64,000 nt of DNA from Rathayibacter sp. Leaf185 (lineage in GTDB: Bacteria > Actinomycetota > Actinomycetes > Actinomycetales > Microbacteriaceae), in NCBI RefSeq assembly GCF_001423885.1, contig NZ_LMPP01000003.1:248001-312000 (forward strand), in the 5' to 3' direction. A model generated the notes under the pieces. It searched no databases. It was not told the origin of the DNA and was given only the letters and a program-made list of their open reading frames with translations. Both the position numbers and the translations under genes were made by a program. Below are positions 37,701-48,026 of the stretch, in pieces (positions within the stretch are counted from its first letter, which is position 1; every line of letters starts with the position of its first letter).

Positions 37701-38108
37701 CGGAGTCGAGCGGAGGACGGGGACCCCGGCCGCTGTGGCGTGCTCCTTGGCGGTGACCTTGTTGCCGGCCATCTCGAGCACCCGCGCAGGCGGACCGATG
37801 AAGGCGATGCCGGCGTCGGCCGCGGCACGCGCGAGATCGGGGTTCTCGGAGAGGAAGCCGTAGCCCGGGTAGATCGCATCGGCTCCGCTCTCGCGGGCGA
37901 CCCGGATGATCTCGCCCACATCGAGGTAGGCGCGCACGGGATGGCCCCGCTCGCCGATCTGGTACGCCTCGTCGGCCTTCAGCCGGTGCATCGAGTTGCG
38001 GTCCTCGTACGGGTACACCGCGACAGTGCGCGCCCCCAGCTCGTACGCGGCGCGGAACGCCCGGATCGCGATCTCGCCGCGGTTGGCCACAAGGATCTTC
38101 GAGAACAT
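34701..38108 (-). CDS. pyc: Pyruvate carboxylase
   Basis: A 1135-residue biotin-dependent enzyme making oxaloacetate from pyruvate and bicarbonate (anaplerosis). The biotin carboxylase domain (~1-450) begins FSKILVANRGEIAIRAFRAA and contains KAVAGGGGRGMR and FIEMNPRIQVEHTVTEEVT. The carboxyltransferase domain follows (TDTTFRDAHQSLLATRVR, VEAWGGATYDVALRFL, VLAVKDMAGLLRP). The C-terminal biotinyl domain has the EAMKMEA lysine. ATG at 38106-38108 is chosen for its AAGGA site; an open frame continues upstream without homology. Confidence 0.98.
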   Translation of the reverse strand: MFSKILVANRGEIAIRAFRAAYELGARTVAVYPYEDRNSMHRLKADEAYQIGERGHPVRAYLDVGEIIRVARESGADAIYPGYGFLSENPDLARAAADAGIAFIGPPARVLEMAGNKVTAKEHATAAGVPVLRSTPASRDLDELIAGAEAIGFPIFAKAVAGGGGRGMRRVGTPEELRPALEAAMREADSAFGDPTMFLEQAVVRPRHIEVQILADATGETVHLFERDCSVQRRHQKVVEIAPAPNLDEATRRAMYRDAIAFARSIGYVNAGTVEFLLDTAGERAGEHVFIEMNPRIQVEHTVTEEVTDVDLVASQMRIAAGQTLAELGLTQSELRLHGAALQCRITTEDPAAGFRPDTGKITTYRSPGGGGIRLDGGTINPGAQISPHFDSMLAKLTCRGRDFPAAVGRAKRALAEFRIRGVSTNIPFLQAVLDDPAFAAGDLSTSFIDERPQLLAGRESRDRGTKLLAWLAEVTVNQPHGERPPGLPPVEKLPVVDTAVPAPEGSRQRLLELGPRGFAAALRAQTALAVTDTTFRDAHQSLLATRVRSRDLIAVAPSVARLTPGLLSVEAWGGATYDVALRFLGEDPWERLASLREALPNIAIQMLLRGRNTVGYTPYPTEVTDAFVREAAATGVDVFRIFDALNDVSQMRPAIDAVLATGSTVAEVALCYTGDLLDPGEDLYTLDYYLRLAEQIVDAGAHVLAVKDMAGLLRPYAASRLVSALRERFDLPVHVHTHDTPGGQLATLLAAAEAGADAVDAASAPMAGTTSQPSLSALVAALAHTPRDTGLSLSSVSDLEPYWEAVRALYRPFESGLPGPTGRVYRHEIPGGQLSNLRQQAIALGLADRFEVVEDLYAAADRILGRVPKVTPSSKVVGDLALHLAAVDADPADFAENPQNYDIPDSVVGFMAGELGELPGGWPEPFRSRVLEGRDVRIGVAEVSAEDGAVLAGDDSAARRATLNRLLFPGPAKQFDQVRETYGDVSALDTADYLYGLRQGEEHVVEIARGVRLFVGLEAIGDADDRGMRTVMTTLNGQLRPVFVRDATITVDTVSAERADRADPSQVAAPFAGVVTLKVAVGDRIEAGAAVATIEAMKMEAAITCSVAGVVRRLAVPVTQQVDAGDLLVVVEPS

Positions 38109-38236
38109 GGGAGTCCTTCGGGTCGGTCCTCCGGTGGCGACGAGGGAGCCGGAGTCGCGACGGTGCGATCCCCGCTTCAGCATCCCGGGCCGGGCAGGCA
38201 CGCAGGGAACGGTTAGGTTCTCCACCCTAGTGAACG

Positions 38237-38250
38237 TAAAGTAGTCAGCC
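38237..38250 (+). promoter_or_regulatory. Putative -10 for leaderless parA-like mRNA
   Basis: TAAAGT at 38237-38242 lies 8 nt before the ATG at 38251, with no Shine-Dalgarno between. The 142-bp gap is shared with the divergent pyc gene. Confidence 0.4.
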
Positions 38251-39060
38251 ATGCATGTACTCAGCGTGAGCTCCCTCAAGGGCGGCGTCGGCAAGACGAC
38301 GGTGACCCTCGGCCTCGCCTCCGCGGCGTTCTCGAAGGGACTGCGAACGCTGGTCGTCGACCTCGATCCGCAGTCCGATGTCTCGACCGGAATGGACATC
38401 AACGTCGCCGGCCACTTGAACATCGCGGATGTGCTGACCTCGCCCAAGGAGAAGATCGTCCGCTCGGCGATCGCCCCCTCCGGCTGGACGAAGGAGCACC
38501 ACGGCACGATCGACGTACTGATCGGCAGCCCGTCGGCGATCAACTTCGACGGCCCGCACCCCAGCATCCGCGACATCTGGAAGCTCGAGGAGGCGCTCGC
38601 CAGCGTCGAGGCCGACTACGATCTCGTCCTCATCGACTGCGCGCCGTCGCTCAACGCGCTCACGCGCACCGCGTGGGCGGCCAGTGACCGGGTGGCCGTC
38701 GTGACGGAGCCGGGACTCTTCTCGGTCGCCGCCGCCGACCGCGCCCTGCGCGCGATCGAGGAGATCCGCCGCGGGCTCAGCCCGCGCCTCCAGCCGCTCG
38801 GCATCATCGTCAACCGCGCCCGCGTGCAGTCGCTCGAGCACCAGTTCAGGATCAAGGAGCTGCGCGACATGTTCGGGCCGCTCGTCCTCAGCCCGCAGCT
38901 GCCGGAGCGCACGTCGCTGCAGCAGGCGCAGGGCGCCGCGAAGCCGGTGCACGTCTGGCCCGGCGAGAGCGCGCAGGAGATGGCGCACAACTTCGACCTG
39001 CTGCTCGACCGCGTCATCCGCACCGGCCGGATCGGCGAGCAGGTCACGGCGGCGAAGTAG
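38251..39060 (+). CDS. ParA/Soj-like ATPase (orphan)
   Basis: A 269-residue ParA-family ATPase. The deviant Walker A SLKGGVGKTTVT (~residues 8-19), VVDLDPQSDVSTGMD (Walker A') and LVLIDCAPSLNALTRTAW (Walker B) are intact. It has no N-terminal HTH and no ParB or parS-like cluster beside it, so it is probably a chromosomal orphan ParA used for positioning or envelope functions rather than the genome-partition ParA, which usually sits near oriC. Function inferred only from family. Confidence 0.87.
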   Translation: MHVLSVSSLKGGVGKTTVTLGLASAAFSKGLRTLVVDLDPQSDVSTGMDINVAGHLNIADVLTSPKEKIVRSAIAPSGWTKEHHGTIDVLIGSPSAINFDGPHPSIRDIWKLEEALASVEADYDLVLIDCAPSLNALTRTAWAASDRVAVVTEPGLFSVAAADRALRAIEEIRRGLSPRLQPLGIIVNRARVQSLEHQFRIKELRDMFGPLVLSPQLPERTSLQQAQGAAKPVHVWPGESAQEMAHNFDLLLDRVIRTGRIGEQVTAAK

Positions 39061-39143
39061 ACGCCGGGCCGAGCGCGCACGGAGAGCAGGGCAGTCGCGG
39101 AGATCCATGGACGCCGTCGTCGGCAGCTCGTCGAGATGAGCGG

Positions 39144-39563
39144 ATGATCGCTCGCGCCCCGTCACCACGAGTGCTCGGAGTGATCCGCCTCATGTGGGTG
39201 CTCGGCTTCCTCATCGGGACAACGACTCACACGGCGGATCTGATCATCGGCGGGCCGAACGCCTACAGCGCCTTCCCCCTCGGCGTCCGGCTGTTCTGGA
39301 TGACGCTGACGATCCTGGATCCGATCACCGCTGCGCTGATCGTCTTCAGGCGGCGCTCCGGCATCGTGCTCGGAATCGTCGTGATCACCGCCGACATCGC
39401 GGTGAACTGGACCGTCTTCGCCACCGTCGGCGGGCTCTCATCCTTCGGGGTCATCAGTCAGAGCCTGTTCGCGGTGCTCCTCGTCGTCACGGTCCGCCGT
39501 CTCTGGGTCTGGTTCGGGCGCTCGTCTGCAGGAGGAAGCAGCTCCGTGAGCGAAGCGGCCTGA
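39144..39563 (+). CDS. Small four-TM membrane protein, uncharacterised
   Basis: A 139-residue protein with about four TM helices (VLGVIRLMWVLGFLIGTTTH, FWMTLTILDPITAALIVF, IVLGIVVITADIAVNWTVF, GVISQSLFAVLLVVTV) and a Ser/Gly-rich tail. ATG at 39144. No family recognised. It follows parA by 83 bp and is convergent with the MerR gene at 39727. Confidence 0.65.
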   Translation: MIARAPSPRVLGVIRLMWVLGFLIGTTTHTADLIIGGPNAYSAFPLGVRLFWMTLTILDPITAALIVFRRRSGIVLGIVVITADIAVNWTVFATVGGLSSFGVISQSLFAVLLVVTVRRLWVWFGRSSAGGSSSVSEAA

Positions 39564-39726
39564 CCACCCACGACGGCCGAGCGGGCCGGGCGCTGATGCA
39601 CCGAGCCTGTGGATGACTCCACTCGGACAGGGCGGCGACGAGCGTCGTCGAAGCGGCAGCTGCAGGGCCCGTCACCAGCAGGGACGGCGGGCGACCACCC
39701 GGCCGCTTCGCGCGCCGGAGGAGCGG

Positions 39727-40272
39727 TCAGCCGACCTTGCGGGAGGCGCGGCGCTGGGCCAGCTCGTCCATCGGGTCGAGGGTCTGGTGGTCGAGGTCGA
39801 CGAGGCTGGACTCGACCTCGCGGAGGACCTTGCCGACGGCGATGCCGAAGACGCCCTGGCCACGGCTGAGGAGGTCGATGACCTCGTCGTTCGACGTGCA
39901 GAGGTAGACGCTCGCCCCATCGCTCATGAGGGTGGTCTGCGCGAGGTCGTCGACGCCGGACTCGCGGAGCTGGTTGACCGCGGTGCGGATCTGCTGGAGC
40001 GAGATACCCGTGTCGAGCAGGCGCTTCACGAGCTTGAGGACGAGGATGTCGCGGAAACCGTAGAGCCGCTGCGTCCCGGACCCGGAGGCCTCCCGGACGG
40101 TGGGGGCGACGAGCTCTGTGCGGGCCCAGTAGTCGAGCTGGCGGTAGGTGATACCGGCGGCGCGAGCCGCGACGGCTCCGCGGTAGCCGGCGTGGGCGTC
40201 GAGGTCGGGCAGACCATCGGTGAACAGGACGAGGTCGCGCTCGCCGCGTGCGTCGCGGCTGACTTCTCTCAT
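39727..40272 (-). CDS. MerR-family transcriptional regulator (Rv1830-like)
   Basis: A 181-residue protein with an N-terminal MerR winged helix (AGITYRQLDYWARTELVAPTVREASGSGTQRLYGFRD, ~residues 39-75), a linker helix (LLDTGISLQQIRTAVNQL) and a C-terminal domain with FGIAVGKVLREVESSLVDL. It resembles the second MerR protein of the actinobacterial garA locus. The DUF151 nuclease gene that lies between the two merR genes in mycobacteria is absent here. ATG at 40272 preceded by AGAGG; a longer open frame exists upstream. The target is unknown. Confidence 0.85.
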   Translation of the reverse strand: MREVSRDARGERDLVLFTDGLPDLDAHAGYRGAVAARAAGITYRQLDYWARTELVAPTVREASGSGTQRLYGFRDILVLKLVKRLLDTGISLQQIRTAVNQLRESGVDDLAQTTLMSDGASVYLCTSNDEVIDLLSRGQGVFGIAVGKVLREVESSLVDLDHQTLDPMDELAQRRASRKVG

Positions 40273-40423
40273 TCCGTTGCCTCTCGGTTCCGATCGCCGG
40301 ATCCTCCGAACGCGCTCCCTACGGTACTCACCGGCGGGTGCCGAGTAAACGACATCCGGGCGACGAAGGTGGCGTGTCGCGACCTCCGCGCGGATCCGGC
40401 GCTCGTCGGACGCGCGCCGCACG

Positions 40424-41128
40424 TCACGAGCGCGACAGCCGGGAGAGGGCGCTGCGCACCATGGCGCCGCGGATCGTGCCGAGCTGAGTCGCGAGCGCCA
40501 TCGCGTTCTCGGCGGCGCCGACCGCTCCCGAGGCGTCCTGACGCCGGGCGCTCGAGGCGACGACGCTCTCGATCAGGGACATCTCGCGCTCGACCGCGAC
40601 GCGCAGCGGGCGGAGGTGCCTCGGCTCGACCCCCGAGCGCCCGAGCTCGACGAGTGCCTTGAGCGTGGTGACCGCCTCCTCGCCGAAGAACTCACCGCCG
40701 CGCACGAGGCCGACGGCGATCGCCTCCTGCACGAGAGCGAGGCTCGCGCCCGACTCGCTCGCGAGCCGATCACGGGTGAGCCGCGTGGCGGGCGCGAGCA
40801 GCGACGCGGGCGCGCCTCCGACCCCGGCGGGCAGAGAGGGCTCGCGACCGGCGTCGACGTCGTCGAGGTAGCCGCGGATCACCTTGAGCGGCAGGTAGTG
40901 GTCGCGCTGGAGCGCGAGGATCATCCGCAGCCGCTCGACGTCACCCGAGGAGAACTTGCGGTACCCCGAGTCGGTGCGCGCGGGTGAGACGAGACCCTGC
41001 TCCTCGAGGAACCGGAGCTTGGATGGAGTCACATCCGGGAACTCGGTGGTCAGCCGGGCCAGGACCTGGCCGATGCCGAGCAGGGCTGTCGAGCCGGACG
41101 GGAGGGCCCGAGCGGTGGAACGACCCAC
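40424..41128 (-). CDS. ftsR: MerR-family regulator FtsR-like (Rv1828-type)
   Basis: A 234-residue protein with an N-terminal winged HTH (LTTEFPDVTPSKLRFLEEQGLVSPARTDSGYRKFSSGDVERL, residues ~26-67), then an Ala/Leu-rich effector or dimerisation domain. It matches the regulator directly downstream of garA in Actinobacteria; the C. glutamicum member FtsR activates ftsZ. It could therefore act on the palindrome upstream of ftsZ at 5826-5859. The GTG start is 3 bp downstream of the garA stop, so the pair is cotranscribed. The regulatory target is inference. Confidence 0.85.
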   Translation of the reverse strand: MGRSTARALPSGSTALLGIGQVLARLTTEFPDVTPSKLRFLEEQGLVSPARTDSGYRKFSSGDVERLRMILALQRDHYLPLKVIRGYLDDVDAGREPSLPAGVGGAPASLLAPATRLTRDRLASESGASLALVQEAIAVGLVRGGEFFGEEAVTTLKALVELGRSGVEPRHLRPLRVAVEREMSLIESVVASSARRQDASGAVGAAENAMALATQLGTIRGAMVRSALSRLSRS

Positions 41129-41131
41129 GGT

Positions 41132-41623
41132 CTACGCGTCCGGAGCGGCGACGAGGTCGGCGCGGGACGCGTAGAAGGTGAGGCGGAACTTGCCGACCTG
41201 GACCTCGGAGCCGTCGGTGAGGATCGCGGACTCGATCCGGACACCGTCGAAGTAGGTGCCGTTGAGGGAGCCGAGGTCGCGCACCTCGAACGAGGTGCCG
41301 CGGCGGACGAACTCGGCGTGACGGCGCGAGACGGTGACGTCGTCGAGGAAGATGCCCGCCTCGGGATGCCGGCCGACGGTCGTCGAGTCGGTATCGAGGA
41401 GGAATCGCGCGCCGGTGTTCGGTCCGCGTCGGACGACCAGCAGGGCCGATCCAGCAGGAAGGGCTCCGACCGCCTCCGCCTCCTCACGGGACGCGCGGTT
41501 GTCGAGCGCAGCGAGCTGCGCGCCGATGTCGTCGGTGAACGTGAGCGTCGTGTCGGTCGAAAGCTCGACGGACTCGGACTTCAGCGGTTCGGCGGATGAT
41601 GCTCCACGCACGGGCTCGACCAA
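41132..41623 (-). CDS. garA: GarA-like FHA-domain regulator
   Basis: A 163-residue cytoplasmic FHA protein. The N-terminal phospho-acceptor region reads STDTTLTFTDDIGAQLAAL, corresponding to the ETT motif phosphorylated by Ser/Thr kinases in mycobacterial GarA. The FHA domain (~78-160) has GARFLLDTDSTTVGRHPEAGIFLDDVTVSRRHAEF and SLNGTYFDG with the phosphopeptide-binding residues. GarA/OdhI proteins inhibit 2-oxoglutarate dehydrogenase when unphosphorylated. TTG at 41621-41623 is chosen because AGGAGG lies 6 nt upstream; an in-frame start at 41683 would overlap the pgsA-type gene. Confidence 0.92.
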   Translation of the reverse strand: MVEPVRGASSAEPLKSESVELSTDTTLTFTDDIGAQLAALDNRASREEAEAVGALPAGSALLVVRRGPNTGARFLLDTDSTTVGRHPEAGIFLDDVTVSRRHAEFVRRGTSFEVRDLGSLNGTYFDGVRIESAILTDGSEVQVGKFRLTFYASRADLVAAPDA

Positions 41624-41633
41624 GACGTACCTC

Positions 41634-42254
41634 CTACCTGTCCAGCGTATCCGAATCGGAGGGGCCGCCGGACGCCGGAACACCCCCGCTGACGCCCCGG
41701 ACCAGATCCCGGGTCTGCACCGCGTAGACGATGCCCGCCCACCAGTAGAGGAAGGCCCCCCACAGCGCGAAGGCCCAGGCGATCGGCATCGACGCGGGCG
41801 CGATCGCGGGGAAGGCCTGTCCCAGCATGATCAGAGGCAGAGCATAGAAGAGGCAGAACGTCGCGAACTTGCCGAGGTGGTGCACCGGCAGGGGGCCGTA
41901 GCCGTGGTTCGCGAGGATGACGGCGAGCACGACCAGGAGCAGATCGCGCGCCACGAGCACCGCGACGAGCCACCAGGGGACGAGGTCGCGGAATGCCAGG
42001 CCGATGACGGTGGCGAAGATGTAGAGCCGGTCGGCGGCGGGATCGAGGATGCTGCCCAGGCGCGTCATCTGGTCGAAGCGGCGTGCGATCCAGCCGTCGA
42101 GGTAGTCGGTGAGGCTCGAGACGACGAGCGTCACCAGGGCCAGCGCGTCCTCGCCCTGGACGACGAGCACGAGGAACACCGGAACGAGGGCGAGTCGCAC
42201 CATGCTCAGGATGTTCGGGACCGTCCAGAGACGGTCCTCACCGGTACGCACCAT
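41634..42254 (-). CDS. pgsA: CDP-alcohol phosphatidyltransferase (PgsA-like)
   Basis: A 206-residue, about six-TM phospholipid synthase. The CDP-alcohol motif is intact: DGWIARRFDQMTRLGSILDPAADR (DGX2AR...GX3DX3D), covering the metal and substrate sites. Likely product is phosphatidylglycerol phosphate or cardiolipin, as for the pgsA homologue beside garA in mycobacteria; substrate specificity is inferred. ATG at 42252-42254. It is 14 bp downstream of zwf and 10 bp upstream of garA, so a transcription unit with both is likely. Confidence 0.88.
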   Translation of the reverse strand: MVRTGEDRLWTVPNILSMVRLALVPVFLVLVVQGEDALALVTLVVSSLTDYLDGWIARRFDQMTRLGSILDPAADRLYIFATVIGLAFRDLVPWWLVAVLVARDLLLVVLAVILANHGYGPLPVHHLGKFATFCLFYALPLIMLGQAFPAIAPASMPIAWAFALWGAFLYWWAGIVYAVQTRDLVRGVSGGVPASGGPSDSDTLDR

Positions 42255-42268
42255 GCCGTCGGCCCCGG

Positions 42269-43738
42269 TCAGCGCTTGTCGCGCCAGACGCGCTCGAACG
42301 GGAGTCGCCAGGCGTGCGGGGCGATCAGCTGGTGGATGGCGTTCGGGCCCCAGGAGCCGGGGGCGTAGAGGCGCACGGGCGGCGGGTCCTGGAGCAGCGG
42401 CGCCGACACCTCCCACAGGCGCTCGATGCCCTCGGCGGTGGTGAACAGGGTGTGGTCGCCGCGCATCGCGTCGAGGATGAGCCGCTCGTACGCCTCGAGG
42501 GCGTCGCCGGCCCGATCGGTCTCCTGCAGCGCGAACTGCATGCTGAGCTTGTCCAGGCGCATGCCGGGGCCCGGGCGCTTGCCGTAGAACGAGAGCGAGA
42601 CCTTGGAGGCGTCGGCCAGGTCGAACGTGAGGTGGTCGGGCCCGTGGGCGCCGACTCCGGAGCCCTGGGGGAACATGCTCTTCGGAGGCTCGCGGAAGGC
42701 GATCGAGATGATGCGCTGCCCCTCCGCCATGCGCTTGCCCGTGCGGAGGTAGAACGGCACGCCCGCCCAGCGCCAGTTGTCGATCTCGCACTTGAGGGCG
42801 ACGAAGGTGTCGGTCTCGGAGTCGGGGGCGACGCCCGGCTCCTCGCGGTAGCCGATGTACTGCCCGCGCACGACGTTCTCGGGGTTGAGCAGCCGCATCG
42901 ATCGGAAGACCTTGTTCTTCTCCTCGCTGATCGCCTTCGGCTCCAGCGCGGTCGGCGGCTCCATCGCCATGAACGCGAGCACCTGGAAGAGGTGGGTGAC
43001 GACCATGTCCTTGTAGGCGCCGGTCGACTCGTAGAACTCGGCACGGCGGTCGAGGGTGAGCTTCTCGGGGATGTCGATCTGGACGTGGTCGATGAAGTTG
43101 CGGTTCCAGATCGGCTCGAACAGGCCGTTGGCGAAGCGGAACGCGAGGATGTTCTGCGCCGGCTCCTTGCCGAGGAAGTGGTCGATCCGGAAGATCTGCT
43201 GCTCGTCGAAGGTCTCGTGCAGCTCGGCGTTGAGGATCACCGCGCTCTCGAGATCGACGCCGAAGGGCTTCTCCATGATGATCCGCGAGCGCTCGACGAG
43301 GCCGGCCTCGGCGAGCATCCGCACCACGGAGAGCGCTGCCTTGGGCGGCACGCTGAGGTAGTGCAGGCGGCTGACGTCGGGGCCGAGCACCTTCTCGGCG
43401 TCGGTGACCGCCTCCGCCAGCGCCGCCGGGCCCGCCGACTGCGGGACGTAGCGGAGCTTGGAGGCGAACTCGTCCCACTGCGCCGGGGTGAGCGAGCGGC
43501 TGCCGAACTCGTCGTAGGCGAGCTTGGCGAACGCACGGAACGACTCGTCGTCGTGCTCCTCGAGCGAGGTGCCGACGATCTGCAGATCGGGCGCGAGCGA
43601 GGAGAGCGCGAGGTGCGCCATGCCCGGGATCAGCTTGCGCCGGGCCAGGTCGCCGACCGCACCGAACAGCACGACCACGTGGGGCGCGGCCTGCTCGGTC
43701 TGGACGGCGGGTGCGGGGGGTGCAGGAGTCACGGTCAC
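42269..43738 (-). CDS. zwf: Glucose-6-phosphate dehydrogenase
   Basis: A 489-residue NADP-linked enzyme making 6-phosphogluconolactone (oxidative pentose phosphate entry). The substrate-site RIDHFLGKE (~residue 175), EKPFG and the dinucleotide loop near residue 27 are present. The loop reads GAVGDLARRKL instead of the usual GASGDLA/T, a small departure. GTG at 43736-43738; divergent from PEP carboxylase with 107 bp between. Cofactor specificity (NADP or F420 alternative) cannot be excluded, but zwf homology is clear. Confidence 0.95.
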   Translation of the reverse strand: MTVTPAPPAPAVQTEQAAPHVVVLFGAVGDLARRKLIPGMAHLALSSLAPDLQIVGTSLEEHDDESFRAFAKLAYDEFGSRSLTPAQWDEFASKLRYVPQSAGPAALAEAVTDAEKVLGPDVSRLHYLSVPPKAALSVVRMLAEAGLVERSRIIMEKPFGVDLESAVILNAELHETFDEQQIFRIDHFLGKEPAQNILAFRFANGLFEPIWNRNFIDHVQIDIPEKLTLDRRAEFYESTGAYKDMVVTHLFQVLAFMAMEPPTALEPKAISEEKNKVFRSMRLLNPENVVRGQYIGYREEPGVAPDSETDTFVALKCEIDNWRWAGVPFYLRTGKRMAEGQRIISIAFREPPKSMFPQGSGVGAHGPDHLTFDLADASKVSLSFYGKRPGPGMRLDKLSMQFALQETDRAGDALEAYERLILDAMRGDHTLFTTAEGIERLWEVSAPLLQDPPPVRLYAPGSWGPNAIHQLIAPHAWRLPFERVWRDKR

Positions 43739-43832
43739 CCCTCGATCATTCCAGGTCCGCCCGCCGCGGGGGCGGGGTGGGCCGATGGACGTTCGGTGAC
43801 GGCCGTGTCATCCGCCCGATACACGGGATCGC

Positions 43833-43845
43833 TAAAGTCTGTCGG
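43833..43845 (+). promoter_or_regulatory. Putative -10 for leaderless ppc mRNA
   Basis: TAAAGT at 43833-43838 lies 7 nt before the chosen GTG at 43846, with no Shine-Dalgarno. A convincing -35 was not found. Confidence 0.45.
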
Positions 43846-46518
<2,673 letters not shown>

Positions 46519-46532
46519 TCGACGCCCCTCGA

Positions 46533-46579
46533 ACGACGGAACCCCCGGCGGCCTGTGCGGCTGCCGGGGGTTCCGTCGT
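46533..46579. terminator. Bidirectional hairpin terminator between ppc and thioredoxin
   Basis: A perfect 17-bp inverted repeat, ACGACGGAACCCCCGGC at 46533-46549 and its inverse at 46563-46579, with a 13-nt loop. It fills the 73-bp convergent gap. There is no long T run, as common in GC-rich Actinobacteria. Confidence 0.85.
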
Positions 46580-46591
46580 GTCGGTGGAGCG

Positions 46592-46999
46592 TCAGATCTG
46601 GGCGCCGTGGTCGAACGTCTGGGGCGCGCCCGACTCCTGCGCGGCCTTCGCCTCGTCGTACTGCTTGCGCACCTCGACCATGTCGAGACCGCGGACCTGC
46701 TCGATCAGGCTGTCGAGCGCCGGGGCGGGCAGGGCGCCGGGCTGGGCCATCAGCGGGATGCCGTCGCGGTAGACGACGAGGGTCGGGATCGACGAGATGC
46801 CGTAGCTCGCGGCGAGCTGCTGCTGATCCTCCGTGTCGACCTTCGCGAAGGTGACGTCGGCGTTCTTGTCGCTCGACGCCTCGAAGACGGGGGCGAACTG
46901 ACGGCACGGACCGCACCAGGCGGCCCAGAAGTCGATCAGGACGATGCCGTCGGAGACGGTCTGGTCGTGGGTGTCGAGAGTCATCGTGGTCGTGGCCAT
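46592..46999 (-). CDS. trxA: Thioredoxin
   Basis: A 135-residue thioredoxin with active site WAAWCGPCRQF (~residues 24-34), the conserved cis-Pro in GISSIPTLVVYRDG, and a C-terminal extension of about 25 residues rich in Glu, Ala and Gln not typical of TrxA. ATG at 46999; an internal ATG six codons later (MTLDTHDQ) is a plausible alternative. It follows the Nudix-fusion gene by 28 bp and may be cotranscribed. Probably a general disulfide reductant. Confidence 0.92.
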   Translation of the reverse strand: MATTTMTLDTHDQTVSDGIVLIDFWAAWCGPCRQFAPVFEASSDKNADVTFAKVDTEDQQQLAASYGISSIPTLVVYRDGIPLMAQPGALPAPALDSLIEQVRGLDMVEVRKQYDEAKAAQESGAPQTFDHGAQI

Positions 47000-47027
47000 G
47001 GAGGATGCAACCGGGCCGCGACGCGCG

Positions 47028-47954
47028 CTATTCCCCGCGCTCGAGCAGGTCGAGCAGCGTGCGCGGGCCGACGGCCGAGGCGCCGAGGGCCTGGATGCGG
47101 GAGATCAGTCCGCGGTCGGCGGTGACGACCCTCGCGAGCGGGCCGAGGGTCGAGACGACGCCGACGATCGCGTCGTCTCCGGAGGCCGCGGCGGTCTCGA
47201 CGACGAACCGGCCCTGCGGGGCGGAGGCGAGTACGTCCGCCGTGTCGGCCGCGCGGGCCTCGCCCTCGAGGACCACGACGATGCGCGGCCAGACGGTGTG
47301 CACCTCGAGTCCGACGACGTCTCCGGGGAGACCGACGGCGGCGAGGCGACCGAGGCTCTCGACGAGCCGACGGGCGGCTCCTGCACGATCCCGCCACCAG
47401 CCGTCGGGCCTGGACCCGACGACGTTCGCCGCATCGACGACGAGCACGGGCATCGCGGAGTCGAGGGAGCGCAGGCCCGACCAGGACGCGCCGAAGCCCG
47501 GGTGCAGCGGGAGCTCCTCGACCTCGTCGGGCGCGACCCAGCGCAGCTCGCTGCTCTCGGCGTCCATGATCCGCGGCTCGAAGTGCTCGACGGCCGAGGC
47601 GACGACGGTGCTGTAGCTCCACGGTCCGATCGTGACGACGCTGGACAGGACGGGGAGGACCAGCTCGGGCGGGACCCCCGCCTCCTCACCCGACTCGCGC
47701 AGGGCCGCCTCGAAGGCGGTCTCGTCGGGGTGCCGGGCGCCGCCCGGGAGACCCCAGGTGTCGCCGAAGTGGCTCCAGCTGACGCGGTGCTGAAGAAGGA
47801 TGCGGCCGTCGGGATCGCGCAGCAGCAGGCCCGCCGCGCCGAAGCGGCCCCAGAAGCGCCGCCCGTCGCCGATCTCGACCCAGCCGTCGCCGAGGGCGGG
47901 GTCGAAGTGCGGGCGCGGAGGCACGGAAGCGCCGCCTGAGTCCTCGCCCGTCAT
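47028..47954 (-). CDS. Nudix hydrolase fused to a NYN/PIN-like domain
   Basis: A 308-residue two-domain protein. Residues ~25-150 form a Nudix domain with box GGARHPDETAFEAALRESGEEAG, matching GX5EX7REUXEEXG. Residues ~165-305 begin MPVLVVDAANVVGSRPDGWWRD, the acidic entry motif of NYN/PIN ribonuclease-like folds, and end with GDDAIVGVV and VVTADRGLISRIQALGA, the further acidic positions. A single polypeptide could couple nucleotide sanitation with RNA or nucleotide cleavage. Substrates are unknown. ATG at 47954. Confidence 0.8.
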   Translation of the reverse strand: MTGEDSGGASVPPRPHFDPALGDGWVEIGDGRRFWGRFGAAGLLLRDPDGRILLQHRVSWSHFGDTWGLPGGARHPDETAFEAALRESGEEAGVPPELVLPVLSSVVTIGPWSYSTVVASAVEHFEPRIMDAESSELRWVAPDEVEELPLHPGFGASWSGLRSLDSAMPVLVVDAANVVGSRPDGWWRDRAGAARRLVESLGRLAAVGLPGDVVGLEVHTVWPRIVVVLEGEARAADTADVLASAPQGRFVVETAAASGDDAIVGVVSTLGPLARVVTADRGLISRIQALGASAVGPRTLLDLLERGE

Positions 47955-48014
47955 GCCCTCCAGCCTCCCACATCGTGCGGAGCGCGCCCGACGGCCGGCG
48001 CCCTCACCGGATGG

Positions 48015-48026
48015 CAGAATCGGACG
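48015..48026 (+). promoter_or_regulatory. Putative -10 for leaderless vanZ mRNA
   Basis: CAGAAT at 48015-48020 lies 6 nt before the ATG at 48027. Confidence 0.35.

Noticed and set aside
38109-38576. Pyruvate carboxylase with a 156-residue N-terminal extension
   Set aside because: The ATG at 38108 has a ribosome site and matches the conserved N-terminus; the extension runs antisense into parA.
39564-39726. Element-like repeat in the convergent gap after the four-TM gene
   Set aside because: No long inverted arms or core palindrome were seen there.
43711-43845. PEP carboxylase start at 43711
   Set aside because: It would overlap the start of zwf on the other strand and has no homology; the GTG at 43846 has a -10-like element 7 nt upstream.
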